Positions 6,393-11,192 of a DNA stretch of 11,192 bases are shown here, in pieces. The stretch is from JBBRYK01 sp038237665 (GTDB lineage Bacteria; Actinomycetota; Thermoleophilia; Gaiellales; Gaiellaceae). The position numbers and the translations under genes were made by a program. The first letter of the stretch is position 1, and each line of letters begins with the position of its first letter. The notes beneath the pieces were generated by a model. The model made no database searches, was not told where the DNA came from, and saw only the letters and a list, made by a program, of their open reading frames with translations. The stretch covers positions 1 to 11,192 of the forward strand of contig JBBRYK010000087.1 of the NCBI GenBank assembly GCA_038237665.1, written 5' to 3'.

Positions 6393-7193
6393 CTAGCGCT
6401 TTCGGTACAGCCCGATCATGTGCATCTGGAACCGCCGCAGCAGCGGCATCCGCTTCGTGACGCGACCGACGGCTACCGCAAGCTGGAAGAGCACGGTGGA
6501 GAACAACCAATACGAGGGGTCACGAACGTAGTTGACTTCCAGTCTCTCGAATCCCGCGTCGGCGAAATGGCGGTCCAGCGCGCTCTCGGTGTTGATCCGG
6601 TAGTACGTGCGCAAGACGAAATCCTCGTCGACCTGACCAAACGCGGAGAGGAGCCGCTGCTTTGTCGAGAGCGGGAGGAGACTCGTCAGGAAGATCCCGG
6701 GGTGTAGCCGATTCGGCACGATGATCAACGCAACGCCGCCGGGCTTCAGTAGGCGGTGGACCTCCTTCAAGGCTTTGTCCGGATCCTCGAGATGCTCGAA
6801 CACCCAGCGCGAGGTGACGAGATCCGCGATGCGGCTGGAAAGTGGCACGCTCGTCAGGTCGGACTTGATCAGGAAGCCGCCTCGTCGCCGATGGACATCG
6901 CTGGAGGCGTCGCCCTCGACGATCGTCAGCTCAGGATGTTTCTGGAAGGGTTGCTCGTTGACGTCCACACCGATCGCCGTGGCCACCTGCTCGGCGGCTT
7001 GAAGTACTGTCGTGCCCGAACCGCACCCGAGGTCGACGACGACGGAGTCCGGGCGTGTCTGCTCGGCGAACAGACGCCAGAAGATCCTGCCCACGAGGTG
7101 CGCCTGTAGCGTGTGGACGTACGCCGTGCCTTGGAAGTCCGGAACATACCGACGGATCAACGGGAGAGAGGCGGGCTTGAACAGGGGGGTCAT
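6393..7193 (-). CDS. Class I SAM-dependent methyltransferase
   Basis: Complete 266-residue protein with the Rossmann-type methyltransferase fold. Motif I VDLGCGSG is at residues 53-60, and the acidic end of strand 2 is in IGVDVNEQ. LVTSRWVFEHLEDPDKAL follows, and the HRLLKPGG motif typical of the Methyltransf_11/UbiE-like group comes next. The C-terminal ~60 residues are hydrophobic and basic (YWLFSTVLFQLAVAVGRV), suggesting membrane association. ATG 7193 is preceded on the - strand by AGGA at a 5-nt spacing. The substrate cannot be read from the sequence; small-molecule, lipid or glycan methylation is possible. It is the only intact non-transposase gene in the debris region. The opposite strand also holds open frames, but these have no family signal. 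Confidence 0.85.
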   Translation of the reverse strand: MTPLFKPASLPLIRRYVPDFQGTAYVHTLQAHLVGRIFWRLFAEQTRPDSVVVDLGCGSGTTVLQAAEQVATAIGVDVNEQPFQKHPELTIVEGDASSDVHRRRGGFLIKSDLTSVPLSSRIADLVTSRWVFEHLEDPDKALKEVHRLLKPGGVALIIVPNRLHPGIFLTSLLPLSTKQRLLSAFGQVDEDFVLRTYYRINTESALDRHFADAGFERLEVNYVRDPSYWLFSTVLFQLAVAVGRVTKRMPLLRRFQMHMIGLYRKR

Positions 7194-7404
7194 CGCGTCC
7201 TGGAAGGCACGGCACTCGACTTGCGGTGGGGTCTGATCTTGCCAGTTTTGTGTTGGACCCGTCCTCGTCCGCGTGGTTTACGTGTGGGCCCGGATCAGGT
7301 GATCCTCACGGACGCTCCGGACTTCCTCGTCCCCGGCGCGTGGTCGCCAGTGTGATCATCGAATCCCAGGCTCACGTTCACGTGGGCCAGGAAAAGGTGA
7401 ATGT
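7194..7404. other. Intergenic stretch with a 14-nt palindrome
   Basis: No supported gene. GGATCA (7292-7297) and TGATCC (7300-7305) form a short inverted repeat. At the right end, AAAAGGTGA (7392-7400) is a good ribosome binding site for ATG 7405. A short + strand frame ending DAPDFLVPGAWSPV (stop at 7353-7355) could be the tail of a lost gene. Confidence 0.4.
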
Positions 7405-7712
7405 ATGTTGCGCACGCCGTTGAGACGCTTCGTTGCCGCGATTGTCACCGTCGGTGCGGCCATCAGTGCGGGCGCGTGTGCGTCGAGTTCTCTGACGTCC
7501 TCGGCGTACCGCCCTCCGCTGAAGTCGGCATGGGAGGCCCCTGTGCGGTTGTCCTCACCAGGCGAAGGCAGGAGGTTCGGTGCCCTGACGGCAAGCGGTA
7601 GCACGTTGTACTCGCCGCTTTGCGCGGTGGTTCGGTCTACTTGCGCAGGCCCCTGGATGCGGGGGCGACGTGGACCAAGGACGCGTTCGCAACGTCGGCC
7701 GACGATCTGCCC
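7405..7712 (+). pseudogene. Secreted lipoprotein with sialidase-like (BNR) repeat, frameshifted and truncated
   Basis: The first 70 residues read MLRTPLRRFVAAIVTVGAAI then SAGACASSSL: a basic N-terminus, a hydrophobic core and an AGAC lipobox-like cysteine, so an exported lipoprotein. It has a good ribosome binding site (AAAAGGTGA, 4-nt spacing). The following ALTASGSTLY should continue into the sequence LRGGSVYLRRPLDAGATW, which has the S/D-x-D-x-G-x-T-W style of BNR/sialidase-like repeats. That part is in the -1 frame, so a single-base loss near 7611-7620 breaks the gene. Similarity ends at about SADDLPL near 7712, where a winged-helix fragment on the opposite strand begins. It is a two-lesion pseudogene; the repeat call is moderate. 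Confidence 0.6.
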
Positions 7713-7957
7713 CTGACGGAACCGCCCGTCTCCGCCGATCGTGTAGGAGAGCGCGCCCCTGACGGACGCCCACTCAGAGGCTCACCCAGCATCCTCTCCG
7801 CAGCCTCGTGAATCTCCCGCGCCTGCATCGGCCGCCCGTTCTGGGCGAGAACCAGGGTCACCGTCTCCGGTACCGGACTCGTCTTGGGCGGGGCCGCCCG
7901 CGGTACCTGTAAACCCAGGCTGGCCTTGCCGACGAGGCGCCGATGGAGCTCCGATAG
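7713..7957 (-). pseudogene. Winged-helix (HARE-HTH-like) domain fragment, frameshifted copy
   Basis: On the - strand LSELHRRLVGKA, TSPVPETVTLVLAQNGRPMQ and AREIHEAAERMLGEPLS parallel the module at 8342-8650 residue by residue. After GEPLS the frame must shift by one base (near 7771) to recover WASVRGALSYTIGGDGRFR, which matches the TSVKAALAS...RFRRVRYGLYEF part of the other copy. The pattern VLxxxGRPMxxREIHxAAE is what I associate with HARE-HTH-type winged helices that bind DNA. The fragment starts exactly where the cyclase fragment ends and stops where the lipoprotein fragment ends. It is dead by frameshift and lacks its C-terminus. Confidence 0.6.
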
Positions 7958-8157
7958 CCGTGCGCAGTGGAGCAGATCCGGGCTGCGTGGTGAACATCGA
8001 TGCCCACATAGCCTTCGTCGGTCAGCTGCGGCTCGCCTGTGTGCAGGCACATCCGAACTCGCACGGGACTTGGGGAAAGTGCTTGCTGGCCCTCCTCGGC
8101 GGTGACGAGTGCGTCGGTCGCGCGTCCGAACGCGACAAAGAAGGCGTCCCCCTGCGT
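7958..8157 (-). pseudogene. Class III adenylate/guanylate cyclase domain fragment
   Basis: About 67 codons read TQGDAFFVAFGRATDALV, then PVRVRMCLHTGEPQLTDEGY and VGIDVHHAARICSTAHG. These are diagnostic of class III nucleotidyl cyclase domains: GDAFFVAF contains the second metal-binding aspartate, and RMxLHTGE and GxDVxxAARI are conserved. The N-terminal part with the first metal aspartate (FTDIEGST) is missing: upstream residues (PRPDSDDVGASASMPDPGHL) do not belong to the family. The C-terminal half is missing too. The 3' end abuts the winged-helix fragment in another frame. It is a non-functional scrap of what was probably a large cyclase-domain regulator. Confidence 0.7.
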
Positions 8158-8341
8158 GAGATGTCCAGGGTCCGGCATGCTTGCAGAAGCGCCGACATCG
8201 TCGGAGTCGGGACGCGGCGGCCGCGGTTCCCAGCAGGACCGCCGCGGCGGCGGTGACTCTGTCACGATTGTCTACCGAGACAACATACCCGTTCGAGTGG
8301 AACGCGGCGGCAACGAAGCACTAGCGGCCCGGAAGGTCAGG

Positions 8342-8608
8342 TCACTCGCCTGCCGCCGGGCCCAGCGGAAATTCATAGAGGCCGTAACGTACTCGCCGAA
8401 AACGCTGCGGTTGGGCGGCGGCGCCTGACGCTAGCGCCGCCTTCACCGAAGTCCGCTTCAATGACTCGCCAAGCTCTTCGGCCGCCGCGTGAATCTCGCG
8501 TGGGCTCATCGGCCGTCCAGCACGCTGGAGCACAATCGTGATCGTTTCGAGCACCGGACTCGTCCGCGTCGGCGCCGAAGGCGGGTCACGTGGGCTCGCC
8601 ACGGCCAT
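8342..8608 (-). CDS. Small winged-helix (HARE-HTH-like) protein
   Basis: Short protein of 88 residues from ATG 8608. Its core is TSPVLETITIVLQRAGRPMS, then PREIHAAAEELGESLKRTSV and a basic RFRRVRYGLYEF end. The helix-helix-strand layout and GRPMxxREIHxAAE pattern suggest a HARE-HTH-type winged helix binding DNA; this is inference from pattern. Family-like sequence continues upstream of the ATG (LLRRLIGLHGRLVR, to about 8650), also seen in the damaged copy, so the true start may be a CTG further up or the domain may be the tail of a larger lost protein. No convincing ribosome binding site. Unlike the copy at 7713-7957 it has no frameshift. It lies downstream of the recombinase remnant on the same strand. 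Confidence 0.5.
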   Translation of the reverse strand: MAVASPRDPPSAPTRTSPVLETITIVLQRAGRPMSPREIHAAAEELGESLKRTSVKAALASGAAAQPQRFRRVRYGLYEFPLGPAAGE

Positions 8609-8708
8609 GCGAACCAGTCGCCCGTGGAGGCCGATCAGCCGTCTAAGCAGGGTTTTATGGCTTTCAAAGGGGTTCGAAATGCCCCGTTTAGTTCCACCAT
8701 AAGTGGCA

Positions 8709-8749
8709 AGTACGAACCCCCGACCTTGGCGACGGGGTCGGGGGTTTAG
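8709..8749. repeat. GC-rich hairpin with AGTACGAACCCCC lead motif, copy 2
   Basis: AACCCCCGACC (8715-8725) pairs over 11 bp with GGTCGGGGGTT (8736-8746) across a 10-nt loop. The 13-nt lead motif is identical to that at 5222-5234. On the - strand it starts in the TAA stop of the recombinase remnant (8746-8748), so it could act as that gene's terminator, though no T-run follows. Confidence 0.6.
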
Positions 8750-8940
8750 CTCGCCACCGTAGCCCGCCCGCGGGCGCGACGGGCTACCGCAAGGGGCGGG
8801 ACGGCCTGGGTGGCCTCTTCCGCCTCCCAGGGCTCCGGCGCGGCAAGCTCGGGGAAGGGTGCTGCGAGGGTGTGGCCCGTGATTTCCTCGTCGTCGATCT
8901 CGATGCGTTCGAAGAACGCCCGTTCGTCCACCCCCTCCAG
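8746..8940 (-). pseudogene. Probable serine recombinase, C-terminal remnant
   Basis: About 64 codons ending at TAA 8746 read VDERAFFERIEIDDEEITGH, then TLAAPFPELAAPEPWEAE and an Arg/Ala-rich tail. The pattern F-x-x-I-x-[IV]-D-x-x-x-[IV] followed by a LxxPF segment is that of the extreme C-terminus of large serine recombinases, after the zinc ribbon and coiled coil. No catalytic or zinc-ribbon part is present: the frame closes at a TAG a short way upstream. An adjoining frame is open there (see 8941-9080), so a frameshift could also lie near the junction. The identification rests on a short segment and is moderate. A - strand recombinase would fit the role of the flanking hairpin and the mobile debris. 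Confidence 0.45.
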
Positions 8941-9080
8941 GTCTCGGCCGCCATCGGCTCCTGTCGATAGGGGAAGCCGGGCACCAGATTGACCACGCTA
9001 AACGCCGCGGCCGGAATCCAGATCCCGACGAGCTCACCGTAGGGCATGCGCACGGAGAAAACTCGCCAGTGCCTCGACAA
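8941..9080 (-). other. Unidentified protein-like reading frame
   Basis: The - strand frame reads SRHWRVFSVRMPYGELVGIW, then IPAAAFSVVNLVPGFPYRQE. It looks like real coding sequence in composition (a mixed hydrophobic pattern rather than Arg/Pro-rich shadow) but I do not recognise a family. It is cut on the upstream side by the IS21 left end and adjoins the recombinase remnant in a different frame. Confidence 0.25.
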
Positions 9081-9308
9081 GGGTCGCGAGAGCTGGCGGA
9101 CACGCTCCCACGCTCTCGGGGCGCCGCTGCGCGCGCGGCGGAGCTACGGGCTGCGCTCCGCCGGTTCACGAGTGTTACCGAGTGCCCGCGCTCACGCGAG
9201 ACTCCCCGGTTCTGCTCATAGGAATTCCTCAGGGTCTGGGTTCGCCCGCCCTGCTTCGTAGCTGAGCCGTAGGCGAAGCGGAGAAGCTGGGCGGCGGGCG
9301 CCGTCCGG

Positions 9309-9357
9309 GGTCCTCCTCAGCGTCGCGGTGCTTGACGCCGTCGACGCGAGGAGGACC
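9309..9357 (+). promoter_or_regulatory. Hairpin burying the istA ribosome binding site
   Basis: GGTCCTCCTC-A-GCGTCG (9309-9325) pairs with CGACGC-GAGGAGGACC (9342-9357): 16 base pairs with one bulged A, plus a possible inner CGG/CCG. The AGGAGG ribosome binding site of istA (9349-9354, 9 nt before ATG 9364) lies in the right arm and is fully paired. Transcripts entering from outside the element would fold this and translate istA poorly. Confidence 0.65.
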
Positions 9358-9363
9358 GAGGGG

Positions 9364-10647
9364 ATGCTGTCACGGGAGGACGTGGTGGAGATCGTTGCGC
9401 TTCATCGTCGGGGTTGGTCGATCAGCGCGATCGCGCGCCATACCGGCCGCGACCGCAAGACGGTGCGCGCCTGGTTGCGGGGCGAGCGCGACCGCGAGGC
9501 GAGGCGGAAGCCGAGCCCGCTCGTGCCTTACCGGGCCTATGTCGAGCGTCGTCTGCGCGACGACCCGCACCTGGACGCGACCGTGCTCTTGCGCGAGCTG
9601 CGGCCGCTCGGCTTCGAGCGCTCCTACCCGACATTGACGCGCGAGTTGCGCCGGCTCTGTCTGCGTCCGGTCTGCGAGGTCTGCAAGCGGGGCGGCCATC
9701 GGCTGACGGTCGAGCTTGCGCATGAGCCGGGTGAGGAGCTGCAGCTGGATTGGCTCGAGCTCGGCGAGACGCCCTGGGGCGCGCCGGCGCACGTGCTGGT
9801 CGGCGCGCTCTCGCACTCGGGGCGGATCCGAGCCGTGTTTAGCGAGGGCGAGAGCTTCGCTGAGTTGGCGGCGGCGCTGGATGGGATCCTGCGCCGCTTG
9901 GGCGGCACGGCCGGGTGCTGGCGCACCGATCGGATGGCGAGTGTGGTCGAGCCGGGCTCGGGCCGGTTGCGGCCGGAGGCAGCCGAGCTGGCCAAGCATT
10001 ACGGGGTCACGGTGGCGGTCTGCCCGCCGCGGCGGGCGCAGCGCAAGGGGGTCGTCGAGGCGGCGATCCGCTACGTCCAGCGCTCCTGGTGGCGGAGCGC
10101 GGAGGCGGCGACGCCGGCGCAGGCGCAGGCATCGCTCGACCGCTGGTGCGGCGAGGTCGCCGACCGGCGGCGGCGCGGCGGCCTGAGTGTCGGCGAGCGG
10201 GCAGCCTCGGAGCCGCTGCTGCCGCTGCCGCCGCTGCCCTACCCGGCCGAGCTCGACGTCGAGCGCCTGGTCGGAGCAAGCGCGCTCGTCTCTTTCGAGG
10301 GCAACCGTTATAGCGTGCCGCCCGCCTACGTCGGCCAGACGGTACGCGTGCGCCTCCGCCTCGGCGAGCTGACGCTACAGCTCGTCTCGGCCGTCGGCAC
10401 GTTGGTCGCGACGCACCGTCGGCTGCCGGCCGGTGCCGGCCAGCTCGTGCGCTCGGGCGCCCACCAGGCCGCACTCGAGCAGGCGGTGCTCGTCGCCTTC
10501 ACGACCCGCCCGCCATGCCGCAGGAAGCAGAACCGGCCGCCCAGCCCGCACGCGCTCGCGCTCGCCCGCAAGCTCGCCCCGGAAGCGCTCGCCGACGTCC
10601 AGGTCCCCTCGCTCGAGCGCTACGCCGAGCTCGCCGAGATCCGATGA
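9364..10647 (+). CDS. istA: IS21 transposase IstA
   Basis: DDE-type transposase of IS21. The N-terminus (SREDVVEIVALHRRGWSISA, then IARHTGRDRKTVRAWL) is a helix-turn-helix that binds the element ends. The retroviral-integrase-like core carries D129 in LQLDW, D189 in RTDRMA and E232 in KGVVEAAIRYVQ, so the catalytic triad is complete. The C-terminal beta-barrel-like part (LVSFEGNRYSVPPAYVGQTV) follows the family. Residues are numbered from ATG 9364, chosen because AGGAGG lies 9 nt upstream; an in-frame GTG at 9328 would add 12 residues but lies in the hairpin loop. Length (427) is normal. The stop overlaps istB by ATGA, the usual coupling of istA and istB. No frameshift or stop is seen. Confidence 0.95.
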   Translation: MLSREDVVEIVALHRRGWSISAIARHTGRDRKTVRAWLRGERDREARRKPSPLVPYRAYVERRLRDDPHLDATVLLRELRPLGFERSYPTLTRELRRLCLRPVCEVCKRGGHRLTVELAHEPGEELQLDWLELGETPWGAPAHVLVGALSHSGRIRAVFSEGESFAELAAALDGILRRLGGTAGCWRTDRMASVVEPGSGRLRPEAAELAKHYGVTVAVCPPRRAQRKGVVEAAIRYVQRSWWRSAEAATPAQAQASLDRWCGEVADRRRRGGLSVGERAASEPLLPLPPLPYPAELDVERLVGASALVSFEGNRYSVPPAYVGQTVRVRLRLGELTLQLVSAVGTLVATHRRLPAGAGQLVRSGAHQAALEQAVLVAFTTRPPCRRKQNRPPSPHALALARKLAPEALADVQVPSLERYAELAEIR

Positions 10648-10982
10648 GCGAGCAGAGCGTCTACCAGCAGCTGCGCTCGCACCTCGCCTACCTGCGCCTG
10701 GCCGCGGCCGCGGAGCAGCTCGCGCCGGCGCTCGAGCAGGCCGAGCAGGAGCAGCTCTCCCACACGCGCTTCCTCGAGCGGCTGCTCGCGGTCGAGGTCG
10801 AGGCGACCGAGCGCCGCCGGCTCGAAGGCCGGCTCCGCTTCGCCAGCTTCCCGACCCAAAAGACGCTCGCCGAGATCGACTACGACGCCCAACCCGCCCT
10901 CGACCGGCGGATGGTCGCCGAGCTGGCGACGCTCCGCTTCATCGAGGAACGATCCAACCTGCTCCTGATCGGGCCGCCCGGT
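10644..10982 (+). pseudogene. istB: IS21 helper ATPase IstB, truncated in Walker A
   Basis: IstB is the AAA+ ATPase that loads IstA onto target DNA; the normal protein is about 250 residues. Here the N-terminal helical region (YQQLRSHLAYLRLAAAAEQL to RRLEGRLRFASFPTQKTLAEI) and the strand ERSNLLLIGPPG are intact. The P-loop should continue VGKT, but the sequence instead reads PPSHCPPRF, which has no family character. The break is after residue 113. The frame stays open to TGA 11175-11177 only by composition, running antisense to the recombinase tail at 11012. Without the Walker A lysine, Walker B or sensor residues the product cannot hydrolyse ATP. Confidence 0.9.
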
Positions 10983-11011
10983 CCTCCTTCACACTGCCCT
11001 CCTCGCTTTTG

Positions 11012-11192
11012 TCATTGCGCAAACAGTCCAGCCTCGGCGCCTGAGACCTGGATTCGCAAGCCTTTGCGCTGCCCCTTCGTGACCTCGATCGCGCATAGCT
11101 CGCCGCGTTGGACCTTGTGCAACACGGTCTGGCGGGCGACGCCGAGCCGGCGCGCGGCCTCGTCGAGTGGGACGTAGCCCTTCGGCACATCG
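11012..11192 (-). CDS. HTH C-terminus of a probable serine recombinase (5' part outside window)
   Basis: The last 59 codons of a - strand gene that enters from the right edge, ending at TGA 11012. It reads GYVPLDEAARRLGVARQTVL, then HKVQRGELCAIEVTKGQRKG and LRIQVSGAEAGLFAQ. This is a MerR/excisionase-like helix-turn-helix (PLxEAARxLGVxxQTVxxxVxxGEL) followed by a basic RKGLRI strand. I associate this ending with actinobacterial serine recombinases, but only the HTH is visible, so an excisionase or other HTH regulator is possible. Its 3' end lies 29 nt from the istB break, so its loss of downstream context and the IS truncation probably share one deletion. Confidence 0.55.
   Translation of the reverse strand, partial: DVPKGYVPLDEAARRLGVARQTVLHKVQRGELCAIEVTKGQRKGLRIQVSGAEAGLFAQ

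Larger units (their letters stand above)
9173..10982 (+). mobile_element. IS21-family insertion sequence, right end missing
   Basis: The element consists of a ~190-nt structured left leader, an intact istA and the first 113 codons of istB. The candidate left tip is the TGTTACC at 9173, based on the IS21 habit of starting with TGT; no right inverted repeat survives to confirm it. The leader holds nested inverted repeats, CCGCCC (9246-9251) with GGGCGG (9289-9294) and GCTTCG (9253-9258) with CGAAGC (9274-9279), then the RBS hairpin at 9309-9357. Loss of most of istB and the right end makes the copy immobile unless complemented. Confidence 0.75.

Noticed and set aside
6183..6707. 174-codon + strand frame opposite the methyltransferase
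   Set aside because: The methyltransferase on the - strand has all its motifs; the + strand frame has none.
8669..8685. GGGG-TTCGAAATG-CCCC as a tRNA or tmRNA T-arm
   Set aside because: The loop is 9 nt rather than 7, the stem is only 4 bp, and no acceptor, D-arm or anticodon arm can be drawn around it.
8342..9169. A 275-codon open frame on the - strand as one gene
   Set aside because: Only its last ~100 codons have family character. The upstream part is Arg/Pro-rich shadow and overlaps the recombinase remnant, which reads sensibly in another frame.
10983..11177. Continuation of istB to the stop at 11177
   Set aside because: Residues after GPPG lack the rest of the P-loop and all AAA+ motifs, and most of this stretch is antisense to the HTH gene ending at 11012.

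Overview
The window is high-GC DNA. Its left half is a conserved housekeeping operon. The gene order (RNase E/G - rplU - rpmA - obg - nadD - rsfS), the GC-rich codon use, the Lys/Ala-rich tail on L21 and an I-Ssp6803I-like nuclease beside a tRNA together suggest an actinobacterium, probably of the class Thermoleophilia (Gaiellales/Solirubrobacterales). That placement is inference; no 16S gene is present.

Region 1 (1-4611) is the housekeeping block, all on the + strand. It holds the 3' part of an RNase E/G gene (5' end outside the window), ribosomal proteins L21 and L27, the ribosome-assembly GTPase Obg, the NAD-biosynthesis enzyme NadD (ATGA overlap with obg) and the ribosome silencing factor RsfS. 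RsfS appears to start at a CTG codon. These genes link RNA processing, 50S assembly and cofactor supply.

Region 2 (4612-5163) is a small I-Ssp6803I-type PD-(D/E)xK nuclease gene whose reading frame runs without a stop through the whole of a tRNA-Ala(GGC) gene. A 17-nt inverted repeat follows the tRNA within 5 nt.

Region 3 (5164-9172), on the 3' side of the tRNA, is a gene graveyard. It contains an IS110-type transposase C-terminal scrap, a beta-helix protein fragment, one intact class I methyltransferase and a frameshifted lipoprotein fragment. It also contains two copies of a winged-helix (HARE-HTH-like) module, one of them frameshifted and abutting a nucleotidyl cyclase fragment, and the C-terminus of a probable serine recombinase. 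Two GC-rich hairpins sharing the same 13-nt lead motif lie at 5222-5281 and 8709-8749.

Region 4 (about 9173-11192) is an IS21-family element. It has an intact istA and an istB cut off inside its Walker A loop, so the right end is lost. A large hairpin buries the istA ribosome binding site. The right edge holds the C-terminal HTH of another probable recombinase on the - strand. The tRNA boundary therefore separates a stable core operon from a much-recombined mobile region. I see no CRISPR array, no rRNA and no complete new defence operon.
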